The translations under genes and the position numbers were made by a program. 64,000 bases of DNA from the NCBI RefSeq assembly GCF_002367995.1, contig NZ_AP018207.1, forward strand, positions 2,180,660 to 2,244,659. The letters run 5' to 3'. Below are positions 7,813 to 17,243 of this stretch, one piece after another. Below the pieces are notes generated by a model. That model was given only the letters and a program-made list of their open reading frames with translations, made no database searches and was not told where the DNA came from. Origin of the DNA: Calothrix brevissima NIES-22 (GTDB lineage: Bacteria; Cyanobacteriota; Cyanobacteriia; Cyanobacteriales; Nostocaceae). Each line of letters begins with the position of its first letter. Within the stretch, counting starts at the first letter, position 1.

Positions 7813-10647
7813 TTATTTCATTTGGGCTAATACAGCCGGGCCTGCTGTTGCTACTACAATCTTATCTGGATGGATTAATTCACGAGCGGCTTGATTAACT
7901 TGATTGAGGGTAACTTGCTGAATTTTGTCTGTAAAAGCGCGGAGTTCGACTTTATCAAGTCCATGTACTTGATTCATCAAAATAGTTTTCGTTAATTCTT
8001 CTGGATTAGCTAAAGAAACATTGTAGTTGCTAATTAATGTTTGTTTAGCTGCTTCAACTTCTGCGGCTACAACACCTTGTTGATGAATTTGCTTTAAGAG
8101 TTTTTGAGTGCTAGCGATCGCTTTTATGGTATCCTCTGGACTAGTTTGCAATTCTATCCAAAATGTGCCTGCATTTTTCCCGACTTGGAAGTAACTATAA
8201 ATTCCATAGGTTAACCCTTGGCGATCGCGTACTTCTGCCCCTAGTCTACTAGATAGGGTATCGCCTCCCAAAATCTGATTTAAGACTAAAGCTGCATAAA
8301 ATCGGGGATCTTTACGGTTAATACCCTTATAACCCATATAAGTAATCGCCTGGGCTTTACCCGGTAGGATAGAGTTGACATGTACTTCCTTGTCGGGCAT
8401 TGATACTTGAGGATATTGTAATTTTGGCGCTTCGCCGCTAACTTTCCAGCCGCCAAATTCTTTTTCTAGTAGCGATCGCACTTTGGCTGGTTCAAAATCT
8501 CCTACTATTGTTAGCACCATATTATCAGGACGATAATATTTTTCTTTAAAAGCGATCGCATCTTTGCGCTTAATCTTTTTTAAGCTCTCTGCTGTGGGGA
8601 ATTTATGTAAAGGGTGTTTTTGCGGATAAACAGACTGTACAAATGTTCTAATCGCTACCTCATCTGGATCGTCTAAATCCAATTTGAGATTAGTTAAAGC
8701 TTGCTGGCGCTCTAGTTCCCACTCTTTCACGGGGAAGTTACTATTTTTCACGACATCTGCTAAAGTTTTTAAAATTACAGGTAAGTCGCCAGCTAAACTG
8801 TCACCATCAATGCGCACGCCTTCGCGGTAGGCTCTAAACTCTAAATTTGCACCTCTATCTTCTAAAGCTTGGGCAATTTGTAAAAAATCTTGAGTTTTCG
8901 TGCCATTCATTAAGTTATCTGCTACTAACGATGCTAATCCTGCTTTATCTTCAGGGTCAAATTCCGTGCCAGCATTAATATGACCGCTAAGAGTGATAGT
9001 AGGAATACTGCGATCGGGTAGTAGTAATAATCTTAAACCATTGGCAAGTTGAAATTGTTGTGGTATTTCTCGCTCGCCAACATCTGTGATTTCATCCACT
9101 GGAGGTAGATATTTTAAAACTTCAGTGGGTGCTACAGGCGATCCTAAACCGAAATTTTCTTTAGTTTGAGCGGAATTTGGTTTACTTGTACTTTTTAACT
9201 CTTTTTGACTGGGTTCAAAGTAGCCAACTGTACGTGCTTCTGGTTTCAGGTATTTTTTGACTACAGCAACAACATCTGCTGGCGTTACCTTGCGGATAGC
9301 AGCTAAGTAGCGTTCTGTATGGCGATAGTCACCAGTTGTGGTTTCATCATTACCCAATTGCATTGCTTGATTAGTGAGATCGCGGTTAGCTAAAATTACC
9401 GCAGCTTCTAATTGGGTTTTTGCACGATTAACTTCTGCTGCTGTGACTCCTGATTTGACTAAATCCGCGATCGCCCGATTTAAAACCGAGTCAATTTTCT
9501 CTAGACTTTGATTATAAGCTGCTGTCACCAACAATTCATACCAACCAAATTCTCGCAAGCTAGCCACAGAAGCGCTGATATCGCTAGCTAACCCAGATTC
9601 TATCAATACCCGATCCAAGCGCGAATTTCGCCCTTCTGTCAAAATATAATCCATCACATCCAATGCAGGTACATCTGGATGGTTGATATCAGGTAAGGGG
9701 TAAACGACTTGCAACAGTTCCCCCGCACCTGCTTCTCGCAATACAATAGGAGATTCGGATAACTGTTGACTGTTGACCGTTGACTGTTGACTATTGACTA
9801 TTGACTGTGCCGCACTGAGCTTGTCGAAGTGTTGACTCTTCGGTAATTTCCCAAATATCTCTTTTACTACTTCCAGAGTGGGCGCAGTTTGAAAATCTCC
9901 CACAATAACTAAAACAGCATTGTCAGGACTGTAATATTTGTGATAGTACTTTCTCACCTGCTCGACTGTAAATTTTTCCACATCAGCTTTTGTTCCCCCA
10001 ACAGGTAAACCATAAGCATGGTTGGGAAAAGCTGCACGCATCACAGCCCGATTGAGGCGATATTCTGGGCTATTTTCGTAACCTTGTAACTCAGAAATGA
10101 CTACTCGTTTTTCACTAGCTAGCTGTTCGGTATCAATTATTGATTTTTGCATCCGATCTGCTTCTAAAATTAGTAGTGCTTTCAGCTTATTGCGTTCTGC
10201 AGTACCATAATATGCGGTTTGATCGTAGCTGGTGAAAGCATTGGAATCGCTACCTAAAGCACTGAATAACCTGCCAAATTGAATTGGACGAGTTTCCGTC
10301 CCTTTAAACATCATATGTTCCAACTGGTGCGCAATCCCATTCAGCCCTGGTTCTTCATTGCGCGAACCTACCTTATACCATACTTGTACAGTTACTACTG
10401 GCGCAGTATGTACTTCTTTTGTCAGTACTGTCAGGCCATTTTCGAGTAATGTCTTGCGGACGTTTTCTGTCACTGTTGGGGGTAGATTTTCCTGTGGATT
10501 TACTATTGACTGAGCATGTATTTGCTGCGATCTAACTATATGTTGGCTAACAGCAGATTTACCGCTAAATAACAATACCGCAATCATCCATAAAGTGAAC
10601 AGCAATAACAAAAAACGATATCGATACAAGGTAGAAAACACTGGCAT
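7813..10647 (-). CDS. M16-family zinc protease (two-module)
   Basis: A zinc metallopeptidase of the pitrilysin/processing-peptidase family, 944 residues, with an N-terminal membrane anchor or signal (residues about 10-28). The first M16 module carries the inverted zinc motif HxxEH at 107-111 (HQLEH) and is catalytic. The second module, from about residue 530, lacks the motif and should be the structural partner, as usual for fused M16 proteins. Residues about 269-296 are encoded by GTTGACT-type repeats plus a GCCGCACTGAGC block (HFDKLSAAQS and VNSQQSTVNSQQ). They are an in-frame insertion inside the first module, between its two subdomains. The same peptide appears in the U32 protein at 42.8 kb. 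It probably degrades or processes exported peptides. Confidence 0.92.
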   Translation of the reverse strand: MPVFSTLYRYRFLLLLFTLWMIAVLLFSGKSAVSQHIVRSQQIHAQSIVNPQENLPPTVTENVRKTLLENGLTVLTKEVHTAPVVTVQVWYKVGSRNEEPGLNGIAHQLEHMMFKGTETRPIQFGRLFSALGSDSNAFTSYDQTAYYGTAERNKLKALLILEADRMQKSIIDTEQLASEKRVVISELQGYENSPEYRLNRAVMRAAFPNHAYGLPVGGTKADVEKFTVEQVRKYYHKYYSPDNAVLVIVGDFQTAPTLEVVKEIFGKLPKSQHFDKLSAAQSIVNSQQSTVNSQQLSESPIVLREAGAGELLQVVYPLPDINHPDVPALDVMDYILTEGRNSRLDRVLIESGLASDISASVASLREFGWYELLVTAAYNQSLEKIDSVLNRAIADLVKSGVTAAEVNRAKTQLEAAVILANRDLTNQAMQLGNDETTTGDYRHTERYLAAIRKVTPADVVAVVKKYLKPEARTVGYFEPSQKELKSTSKPNSAQTKENFGLGSPVAPTEVLKYLPPVDEITDVGEREIPQQFQLANGLRLLLLPDRSIPTITLSGHINAGTEFDPEDKAGLASLVADNLMNGTKTQDFLQIAQALEDRGANLEFRAYREGVRIDGDSLAGDLPVILKTLADVVKNSNFPVKEWELERQQALTNLKLDLDDPDEVAIRTFVQSVYPQKHPLHKFPTAESLKKIKRKDAIAFKEKYYRPDNMVLTIVGDFEPAKVRSLLEKEFGGWKVSGEAPKLQYPQVSMPDKEVHVNSILPGKAQAITYMGYKGINRKDPRFYAALVLNQILGGDTLSSRLGAEVRDRQGLTYGIYSYFQVGKNAGTFWIELQTSPEDTIKAIASTQKLLKQIHQQGVVAAEVEAAKQTLISNYNVSLANPEELTKTILMNQVHGLDKVELRAFTDKIQQVTLNQVNQAARELIHPDKIVVATAGPAVLAQMK
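9762..9838. repeat. in-frame repeat insert in M16 protease
   Basis: Heptamer repeats (TGTTGAC, TATTGAC) surround the block GCCGCACTGAGCTTGTCGAA, all within the open reading frame. A nearly identical block with a C for the T after GAGC lies in the U32 gene near 42830. This shows one composite repeat inserted in two genes in the same frame and strand relation. Confidence 0.85.
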
Positions 10648-10787
10648 GGATTTTGCAGATGCTTGTAAACTAAGTTACATAAATTGAGTAATTAATCTAG
10701 TTTAATCCCTATAACCAGTCTCTTACCTCAGCACAGTCATAGAGATATGTTATTCTACCAGCCAAGATCGGAGAAATAAAGGCGCAA

Positions 10788-11216
10788 TTAATTTATTTTT
10801 GCTAAAATTCGCAAGAATTCCAGAGGTAAGCCATCAGTATCTGCAATGAAAGCCACTTCAAAAATGCGATCGCCTATTTGTTGCTGTGTCGGTTCTAAAA
10901 GTATTTTTAGCGGTGGTAAATCTGTTGTTGTCACTCTTTGTTGTAAATTGGTTAACCAACTGGGCAAATCTGGTGTAATTTCTGTTAAATCGAAGGAAAG
11001 ATGATAATAACCCACATAATGCTCATCCGCAAAAGCATCTGGGGCTGGTTTCGGTTCGGGAATTTGGATGAGTTCAATTCTCCCACCCAATCCTTCCATC
11101 CAACAAGCCAGGGTATAGCCTGTAGTGAAGCGTTCGCAAACTGTAAACCCCAATTGTTCGTAAAACGCGATCGCCCGATGAATATTCGCAGTCCGAATTG
11201 AAGCGTGGTGCATCAT
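10788..11216 (-). CDS. VOC (glyoxalase/bleomycin resistance) family protein
   Basis: A protein of about 142 residues with the vicinal-oxygen-chelate fold. The N-terminal half starts HHASIRTANIHRAIAFYEQLGF, typical of glyoxalase-like modules, and the second half contains YYHLSFDL and a final GLPLEFL. These supply probable metal ligands (His near the start, Glu in RIELIQ, His in YYHLSF, Glu near the end). The substrate is unknown. I use the ATG at 11216, though 11213 is equally possible. A TTG at 11229-11231 lies in repeat DNA and is a poor start. The gene is upstream of the M16 protease on the same strand, about 140 bp away, with nothing recognisable between. Confidence 0.82.
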   Translation of the reverse strand: MMHHASIRTANIHRAIAFYEQLGFTVCERFTTGYTLACWMEGLGGRIELIQIPEPKPAPDAFADEHYVGYYHLSFDLTEITPDLPSWLTNLQQRVTTTDLPPLKILLEPTQQQIGDRIFEVAFIADTDGLPLEFLRILAKIN

Positions 11217-11228
11217 TTTGTTATTTGT

Positions 11229-11299
11229 CAATGGTCAATGGTCAACGGTCAATCGTCGAGAAATTCCAGACTTTGGACTATTGACTATTGACTATTGAC
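11229..11299. repeat. heptanucleotide repeats
   Basis: Variants of GGTCAAT and TTGACTA repeats fill the gap between the VOC gene and the zinc-ribbon protein gene. They abut the VOC gene start on the minus strand. Confidence 0.8.
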
Positions 11300-11302
11300 G
11301 CT

Positions 11303-11824
11303 TTACTCAAACAATCGGAAATAGGGATAGCGTACAGGGACACCAGGCTCTTTTTCCAAATCAAAATTAATCACTTCCCAACAAGGTTCATCTGTGGGAT
11401 CGGGGCTAAACTCTACCGGTAAACCGTATAGCCGCGCTGAGGTATTTTCCGTCGTCTGTTGTTGTCCAGAACGCCAAGTAGTGCTGCGTTCTAAATAACC
11501 ACTCATTAACTCTTGATAACGACGCGCAATAATTACCCGCGTAGCTCGGAAACCTTGAGTATAAAGTTTATCCAACGCTTCGTGAATTTCAAACCTTATA
11601 CCATCGGGATGGGTATGTTGTCTATACCATTCGTTATTCCACTTTCGCCAATGGCGTCCCGACTGTAAATGAATTAATTCACCCGTTTTCGGATTAGCTT
11701 CAAAAGCCCCATGACGCGGACATAAATAGGTATCCGTAAGCGTCAACGCCTGAATTGTTTGGCGACAGTGGGGACACTGAATTTCGGGGCCAAATATTGG
11801 GTACTGCAAGCCTGGATTCATCAT
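11303..11824 (-). CDS. conserved cyanobacterial zinc-ribbon protein (TIGR02652-like)
   Basis: A 173-residue protein restricted, as far as I know, to cyanobacteria; its function is unknown. The N-terminal third has a zinc ribbon, with CPHC followed about 15 residues later by the single Cys of LCPRHGAF. The middle has a basic, Trp-rich stretch (HWRKWNNEWYRQHTHP) and the end a conserved tail (VPVRYPYFRLFE). I recognise it as the TIGR02652 type from the overall pattern. The start could be either of two adjacent ATG codons (11824 or 11821). It precedes the VOC gene on the same strand, separated by repeats. The 314 bp upstream, to 12139, hold no feature I can name. Confidence 0.75.
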   Translation of the reverse strand: MMNPGLQYPIFGPEIQCPHCRQTIQALTLTDTYLCPRHGAFEANPKTGELIHLQSGRHWRKWNNEWYRQHTHPDGIRFEIHEALDKLYTQGFRATRVIIARRYQELMSGYLERSTTWRSGQQQTTENTSARLYGLPVEFSPDPTDEPCWEVINFDLEKEPGVPVRYPYFRLFE

Positions 11825-12138
11825 GAAGTGCGTAGAAACATAGTTTTGTCTTCACCAGCACCAGTGGGTTTGATTTTACACTTCGGCTCCACCAATTGGG
11901 GTTACCACCTCATTGCTACACAGTCTACTGACTCATAGCAAGAACAGTATTCACCAGTGTCTTCCTCAGTATAGAAGGTTGACCAAAGAAGTTTGAAGTT
12001 TAAAGGATGAATTCAGAATTTCAGACTTTAGACTTCCGACTTTAGTCTTGAGTTGACCCTGTGATATTCTGGTTTTGCAACCAGCCTGAAATGTTGGAGT
12101 TTCTCCAGTGTTCCTGGGTACCATATTTATATTCTATC

Positions 12139-12669
12139 GTGTCTACAGCTTCTTACTGGCCATCTCCTGATTTTTCTGTTGCTGCTTTTATCGCAGCTAA
12201 TGCGATCGTTGTCGGTTCAGTAAACATCAAAAGCGGGGTAAGCATTTGGTATGGAGCAGTAGTCAGAGCAGATGTAGAACGCATTGATATTGGTGAATGC
12301 ACAAATATCCAAGATGGTGCAATCATACACTGCGACTCTGGCTTTCCTACTATCTTAGAAGATCGTGTCACCGTAGGACATCGTGCTGTGATACATTCTG
12401 CCTACATTGAGCGAGGAAGTTTGATTGGCATTGGCGCAATCATTTTAGATGGTGTGCGTGTAGGTACTGGTAGCATTATTGGTGCAGGTGCTGTAGTTAC
12501 TAAGGATGTACCGCCATTTTCCTTAGTTCTGGGCGTTCCTGGCAAAGTTGTCCGCCAAATTACCGACACCGAAGCCGCAGAATTAATCGCACACGCTGAA
12601 AAATACCAAAAATTAGCCTTGGTTCACGCTGGTAAGGGAACTGATATTGGCTTTACCAAGCCGGTATGA
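12139..12669 (+). CDS. gamma-carbonic anhydrase family hexapeptide-repeat protein
   Basis: A left-handed beta-helix protein of about 176 residues related to gamma-carbonic anhydrases. Three His positioned to bind zinc are visible: IIHCD, TVGHRA and AVIHSA. Repeated hexapeptides run from about residue 30 to 130, and the family tail LVLGVPGKVVR follows. Members may be active carbonic anhydrases or CO2-handling and acetyltransferase-like proteins; activity cannot be decided here. I choose the GTG at 12139 because it gives the normal family length. The frame stays open upstream to 12061 with an ATG at 12091, but that extra sequence is unlike the family. A long tandem repeat begins 5 bp after the stop. 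Confidence 0.85.
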   Translation: MSTASYWPSPDFSVAAFIAANAIVVGSVNIKSGVSIWYGAVVRADVERIDIGECTNIQDGAIIHCDSGFPTILEDRVTVGHRAVIHSAYIERGSLIGIGAIILDGVRVGTGSIIGAGAVVTKDVPPFSLVLGVPGKVVRQITDTEAAELIAHAEKYQKLALVHAGKGTDIGFTKPV

Positions 12670-12674
12670 GGCTG

Positions 12675-12846
12675 GGGGACAAGGAGGACAAGGGAGACAA
12701 GGAGGACAAGGGAGACAAGGAGGACAAGGGAGACAAGGAGGACAAGGGAGACAAGGAGGACAAGGGAGACAAGGAGGACAAGGGAGACAAGGAGGACAAG
12801 GGAGATAAGGATAACAAATGTCCCATGCCCCATGCCCCATGCCCCT
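12675..12846. repeat. 18-bp tandem array plus CCCCATG repeats
   Basis: About seven copies of GACAAGGAGGACAAGGGA (two 9-bp half units) are followed by three to four copies of CCCATGC. Both strands stay open in several frames only because of the simple sequence, so the Pro-Cys or Asp-Lys-rich frames here are not genes. The same pair of repeat classes is inserted in the debranching gene. Confidence 0.92.
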
Positions 12847-12964
12847 TAACCAAAATTGTAAACATTCTTTACAATAGGACTGGAAAAATTTTCCACTTCT
12901 AGCTAACAATAAAAATGAGAGTGGTTGACAAAAGTTTAATTTATTTAACAGAGGGGTTCTAAAT

Positions 12965-13090
12965 ATGGACATTGATTTTCGCGTAGCAGTTGTTTTAGCT
13001 CCAATTGCCATTGCTGCTGGTTGGGCTGTATTTAATATTGGCGCTGCTGCATTAAGACAAGTGCAAAACTTTTTAAACAGAGAAGCCTAA
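12965..13090 (+). CDS. psbY: photosystem II protein Y
   Basis: A 41-residue membrane peptide: [19 protein letters not shown], then [18 protein letters not shown], then NREA. It has one hydrophobic helix (about residues 6-24) and the PsbY hallmark GWAVxNI followed by an amphipathic RQVQxFL tail. PsbY sits at the edge of the photosystem II dimer near cytochrome b559 and is dispensable in most conditions. The gene is easily missed because it is so short. A GAGGGG stretch about 8 bases before the ATG may serve as ribosome binding site. A TTGACA at 12925-12930 is a possible -35 element, but no convincing -10 box follows. A stem-loop at 13115-13150 follows the stop. Confidence 0.9.
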   Translation: MDIDFRVAVVLAPIAIAAGWAVFNIGAAALRQVQNFLNREA

Positions 13091-13114
13091 ACCTACATAA
13101 AAATTAACATTTTT

Positions 13115-13150
13115 TAACCGGCTGTTTCTTTTTCTAGGAACAGTCGGTTA
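13115..13150 (+). terminator. stem-loop after psbY
   Basis: TAACCGGCTGTT pairs with AACAGTCGGTTA (one G-U pair) around a 12-base loop, 24 bp after the psbY stop. It lacks a strong downstream T-run, as is common for cyanobacterial terminators. Confidence 0.6.
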
Positions 13151-13160
13151 GTTAATGTTA

Positions 13161-13194
13161 GGGCATTGGGCATTGGGCATTGGGCATTGGGGAT
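13161..13194. repeat. GGGCATT tandem repeat
   Basis: Four copies of the heptamer GGGCATT lie between psbY and folC. The same class occurs inverted at about 17510-17532. Confidence 0.85.
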
Positions 13195-13260
13195 TGATTA
13201 TTTTCCTTTGTTTTCTATGCGCTCTTTGCTACCTCATCCTTATTCATCCTCCTCAAATCT

Positions 13261-14511
13261 GTGGATATTGATTCTTTACTTCAATCCTTTCAACCTTTTG
13301 GTATAAATTTAGGACTTGCACGGATTGTTAAACTCTTGGATAATCTGGGTAATCCTCATCAGCAAGTGCCAGTAATTCATGTTGCAGGTACTAATGGTAA
13401 AGGTTCTGTATGTGCCTATCTTTCATCGATTTTGACTGAGGCTGGGTATCGTACAGGACGTTATATTTCTCCCCATTTAGTTGATTGGACTGAACGGATT
13501 TGTATTAATGAACAGGCAATTTCCTCAGAAAATTTGTCTGAATTATTACAGAAAGTCCATAGTGCGATTGCAACTGATGATGAATCGCCAACTCAATTTG
13601 AAGTGATTACCGCCGCAGCTTGGTTATATTTCGCCCAGCAACAAGTTGATGTAGCAGTGGTAGAAGTGGGATTAGGCGGGCGCTTAGATGCAACTAATGT
13701 GTGCGATAACCCGTTAGTAACAGTAATTACTTCCATCAGTCGCGAACATTGGCAACAACTAGGCCCGACTGTAGCCGATATTGCTAGAGAAAAAGCAGGA
13801 ATTCTCAAACCAGGATGCCCGGTGGTTGTGGGACAATTGCCACAAGATGCCCTAGAAGTTGTGCGATCGCGAATTGGAGAATTACAATGCCCAGTAGTCA
13901 TCCCCCAGCCTGCACGCTCCATATCCTCCGGCTGGGCTGAATACCAAACTCAGGAAAATTCTAAAATTATTCAATATCCCCTACCTTTACAAGGACAAAT
14001 TCAATTAACTAATTCCGCCTTAGCTTTAGCTGCTATAGAAATTCTCCAAAAACAGGGATGGCACATTTCCCAAACAGCCATAATTAATGGCATGGGAAAA
14101 ACTAAATGGCCTGGACGTATTCAATGGGTAACTTGGCAAAAACATACATTATTACTGGATGGTGCCCATAACCCGGCTGGTGCTAAAGTATTACGCGATT
14201 ATGTAGATAGTCTCAATCATCCTTCTGTGACTTGGGTGATGGGAATGATGGCGAATAAAGACCACGCTGATATTTTTCAAGTACTATTACGCCCAGAAGA
14301 TAAATTATTTCTCGTACCAGTACCAGATACATCTTCAGCTAGTCCCGATAAATTAGCCAAACTAGCTATTGATATTTGTCCAAACTTAAGTTTTTGCCAA
14401 TCCTCTCCAGATTTATTATCAGCCCTAGAAGCTGCTTTTACGGCATCAGACAATTTAGTTGTCTTGTGCGGTTCCCTATATTTAATCGGACATTTTCTCG
14501 CAAGTAAATAA
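13261..14511 (+). CDS. folC: folylpolyglutamate synthase / dihydrofolate synthase
   Basis: Adds glutamate to dihydropteroate and folates in ATP-dependent Mur-ligase-like chemistry. The 416-residue protein shows the ATP-binding loop HVAGTNGKGSVCAYL near residue 45, the folate-loop region TGRYISPHLVDWTERI, the conserved VEVGLGGRLDATN and, in the C-terminal domain, LLDGAHNPAG. Length and order match bacterial FolC. The start is the GTG at 13261 (MDIDSLLQSFQPFGI), the only sensible one; no strong ribosome binding site is seen. Whether it has one or both activities cannot be told from sequence. It stands alone. Confidence 0.94.
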   Translation: MDIDSLLQSFQPFGINLGLARIVKLLDNLGNPHQQVPVIHVAGTNGKGSVCAYLSSILTEAGYRTGRYISPHLVDWTERICINEQAISSENLSELLQKVHSAIATDDESPTQFEVITAAAWLYFAQQQVDVAVVEVGLGGRLDATNVCDNPLVTVITSISREHWQQLGPTVADIAREKAGILKPGCPVVVGQLPQDALEVVRSRIGELQCPVVIPQPARSISSGWAEYQTQENSKIIQYPLPLQGQIQLTNSALALAAIEILQKQGWHISQTAIINGMGKTKWPGRIQWVTWQKHTLLLDGAHNPAGAKVLRDYVDSLNHPSVTWVMGMMANKDHADIFQVLLRPEDKLFLVPVPDTSSASPDKLAKLAIDICPNLSFCQSSPDLLSALEAAFTASDNLVVLCGSLYLIGHFLASK

Positions 14512-14879
14512 TTTAGGCAATGCAACTTTGAATTGATATATGTATTGTCAAATAAATAGTTTGTTAAAAAAGATTACAAATCGTCATATATTTCTGATAA
14601 TTTAAACACACTTCCCGGAAAAAGTATGACTTTTGATGAGTGCGATCGCTTGGCTACTCAAGTCTACAAACTTCGCTAGCAAAGACTTTTCCCTAGTTGA
14701 TTGTTGTGGTTTTACTTAGTTTGAAAGCTGATAGTAAGTATTTAAATTTATTATGTAAATTTAATTTATAGTTGTGGCTACAACAAGATTTTCTGGGCAA
14801 AATTAACTGAGAAATTGTCTGGCAGAAACATACCTTAATTGACACTGCTATAGCAATTTCTAGTTAATAGGAGATAAAT
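14512..14879. other. 368-bp intergenic region
   Basis: I see no gene, tandem repeat or clear hairpin here. The stretch is AT-rich with one GCGATCGC octamer, and it ends with a Shine-Dalgarno-like AGGAG before the FIST gene. It presumably holds the promoter of the FIST/histidine-kinase operon. Confidence 0.5.
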
Positions 14880-16046
14880 ATGCTAAAAATAGTTGTTGGT
14901 CATAGTGACGATCCAGATTCTCAAGGCGCAATTACCGAAGTTTTAGAACAGTGTGTTCAAGATTTAGCAGGAGTTATACCTCAAGCCGGTATTTTATTTA
15001 CAGCTATTGATTTTGAGCATGAGTTAATTCTCAAAGAAATTAACCAAGTATTTCCCGAACTAGATTTGATAGGTTGCACCACGGATGGTGAAACCTCCTC
15101 GGTATTAGGTTTTCAACAAGACTCTGTCACCCTAATGCTGTTTTCTTCTGACACTGTAGAAATCAGTGCTGGTATTGGTTATGGAGCCAAAGAAAACCCC
15201 TTTGCTGCTGCTGAACAAGCTGTCAAACAAGCAACAGCAAAAATGACTAATAGCCCAAAATTATGTATTACTCTACCAGCCAGCTATTTAGAAGATGGTT
15301 CAACAACAAATGGAGAGTTAATTCTCCAGGGATTGAAACTAGTCTTAGGTGCACAAATGCCAATTGTAGGCGGTGCAGCAGGAGATCAATTTAGATTTCA
15401 AAAAACCTACCAATTTTTTCACAATCAAGTACTGACTGATGCTTTACCAGTTCTGATATTAGCCGGAGATATTAATTTTTCTTATGGCATTGCCTGTGGT
15501 TGGCAACCGATTGGAAGTAAAAGTATAGTTACCAAAGCTGAAGGAACTGTCCTTTACGAAATTGATGGTAGAACAGCAATGGAATATTATCAGAAATATT
15601 TAGGCGATCGCCCACCAACAGCAGAACATCCCTTAGCTGTATATGAAGGAGATAGCGATCGCTATTATATGCGCGTGCCTAATAGACACGATATGGAAAC
15701 TGGCAGTATCAACTTTCTCGGTAATGTCCCAGAGAATGCCACAATTCAAGTTACAGATAGTCGTAGGGATGAGGTAATTGCAGCAGCAGAAGCTTCATTC
15801 CAAACGGCTTTAAAAAATTATCCTGGAACTGAACCAGAAGCGATTTTATTATTTTCTTGTTGCTGTCGCCGTTGGCTTTTAGGCACTAGAGCGAAAGAAG
15901 AATATCAACTAGTAAAAAATGCCGTTGCTCAAGCAATACCTATTTGTGGATTCTATACCTATGGTGAATTTGCGCCCCTAGAACCTCATGGTTCTTCTTA
16001 CTATCATCAAGAAACTTTTGTGACTTTGCTTCTAGGAACAAAATAG
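14880..16046 (+). CDS. FIST-domain sensory protein
   Basis: A 388-residue protein made of a FIST N domain (about residues 25-225) and a FIST C domain (about 240-375). Typical stretches are LDLIGCTTDGE, the glycine-rich PIVGGAAGD, and the C-terminal LFSCCCRRWLLG and CGFYTYGEFAP. FIST domains are thought to bind small ligands such as amino acids and to feed signal-transduction proteins. Here the gene is followed after only 5 bp by a histidine kinase that lacks a sensor domain of its own, so FIST is the likely input partner. An AGGAG precedes the ATG. The protein has no membrane segment and should act in the cytoplasm. Confidence 0.92.
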   Translation: MLKIVVGHSDDPDSQGAITEVLEQCVQDLAGVIPQAGILFTAIDFEHELILKEINQVFPELDLIGCTTDGETSSVLGFQQDSVTLMLFSSDTVEISAGIGYGAKENPFAAAEQAVKQATAKMTNSPKLCITLPASYLEDGSTTNGELILQGLKLVLGAQMPIVGGAAGDQFRFQKTYQFFHNQVLTDALPVLILAGDINFSYGIACGWQPIGSKSIVTKAEGTVLYEIDGRTAMEYYQKYLGDRPPTAEHPLAVYEGDSDRYYMRVPNRHDMETGSINFLGNVPENATIQVTDSRRDEVIAAAEASFQTALKNYPGTEPEAILLFSCCCRRWLLGTRAKEEYQLVKNAVAQAIPICGFYTYGEFAPLEPHGSSYYHQETFVTLLLGTK

Positions 16047-16051
16047 GGACT

Positions 16052-17119
16052 ATGGAACCCATTGAATATGAGAAAAAACTCAAAGAATTAGAAAAAAATG
16101 TTCGGACATTAAAAAAGAAGCTAGAGCGATCGGAAGCCGATCGCCAACAACTAGAAAACGCCAGCGAAGTCAGAGAAAACATCCTCAAAAATGTCATTTC
16201 TGAGTTAGAGGAGTCACAAATAGCTCTGAAAAATCGTGGTGACGAGCTAGAGAATGCGCTCAAAAATCTCAAAACTTTACAAATGAAGTTGGTGGAATCG
16301 GAAAAGATGTCCGCTTTAGGAGTTATGGTGGCTGGGATTGCCCATGAAATTAACAACCCAGTCAACTTTATTTATGCTAATTTGAATTATGCTCAACAAT
16401 ATTTTCAAGATTTACTGAGGCTAATTTTACTTTATCAACAATATTATCCTGAACCAGATTTAGCAATTAAAAAAGAAATAGAATTAATTGACCTTGATTT
16501 TCTCCAGCAGGATTTGGAAAAAATTTTCCAATCTATGAATGTAGGAGCAGAGAGAATTACAGAGATAGTTAAATCACTCAGGACTTTTTCCCGATTAGAT
16601 GAAGCTGAATTTAAAGCAGTTGATATTCATCAAGGTATCGACAGTACACTAGTTATTTTAAATAACCGAATCAAAGGAGCAGGCGGTAACATTGCCGAAA
16701 TTAAAGTCAGTAAAAATTATGGCAATCTACCTTTAATTAATTGTTATGCCGGACACATGAATCAAGTATTTATGAACATTTTAGTTAATGCTATTGATTC
16801 TTTGGAAGCAGCAATATTAAATGCAGCTAAAACTGATTCTCAATCAATTATGCAGCAGCCAGAAATTAAAATTCAAACAGCAGTTATACAGAATAATTGG
16901 CTAGAAATTCGGATTGCTGATAATGGTATAGGTATGGATGAAAAGGTGCTGACAAAATTATTCGATCCCTTTTTTACAACTAAACAAGTAGGTAAAGGTA
17001 CAGGTTTAGGTTTAGCAATTAGTTACCAAATTATTATTGATTTACATAATGGGAAATTAGAATGCTATTCAGAACCAGGAAAAGGCGCTGAGTTTGTCAT
17101 CCAAATTCCCACTAGTTAA
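16052..17119 (+). CDS. histidine kinase with coiled coil, partner of FIST protein
   Basis: A soluble 355-residue sensor kinase. Residues about 5-85 form a charged coiled coil. The phospho-acceptor H98 lies in [15 protein letters not shown], and the ATPase domain shows the N box ([13 protein letters not shown]), G1 (DNGIGMD), the F region (FDPFFTTK) and G2 ([11 protein letters not shown]). It lacks PAS, GAF, membrane or receiver domains, so input presumably comes from the FIST protein encoded 5 bp upstream. No response regulator gene is nearby. Its transmitter closely resembles that of the multi-PAS kinase at 33.9 kb, including an inserted LYQQYYP segment, so the two are paralogues. Confidence 0.93.
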   Translation: MEPIEYEKKLKELEKNVRTLKKKLERSEADRQQLENASEVRENILKNVISELEESQIALKNRGDELENALKNLKTLQMKLVESEKMSALGVMVAGIAHEINNPVNFIYANLNYAQQYFQDLLRLILLYQQYYPEPDLAIKKEIELIDLDFLQQDLEKIFQSMNVGAERITEIVKSLRTFSRLDEAEFKAVDIHQGIDSTLVILNNRIKGAGGNIAEIKVSKNYGNLPLINCYAGHMNQVFMNILVNAIDSLEAAILNAAKTDSQSIMQQPEIKIQTAVIQNNWLEIRIADNGIGMDEKVLTKLFDPFFTTKQVGKGTGLGLAISYQIIIDLHNGKLECYSEPGKGAEFVIQIPTS

Positions 17120-17162
17120 TTGTAGGGGTAATACCAATTCAATCTGAAGATGCATATAATCT

Positions 17163-17235
17163 AGCCTGCCTTTGTTGCAGGCTTTGTAATTATAGTCCCA
17201 GGCTTATAGGCTGAGGGAGTTAATGTGCAGCCTCA
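17163..17235. repeat. degenerate half-copy of the GGGAGCATCCC element
   Basis: The stretch from AGCCTGCC through ATAGGCTGAGGGAG to GTGCAGCC parallels the right half of the adjacent element (AGCCTGCC, ATAGGGTGAGGGCG, TTGCACA). It is a decayed tandem relative. Its first part forms an AGCCTGC/GCAGGCT hairpin that may terminate the kinase operon. Confidence 0.5.
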
Positions 17236-17243
17236 CATAAAAT

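Noticed and set aside
12613-13011. Pro/Cys-rich minus-strand ORF and overlapping Asp-Lys-rich plus ORF
   Set aside because: They are produced by the GACAAGGGA nonamer array; the minus ORF also covers psbY in antisense.
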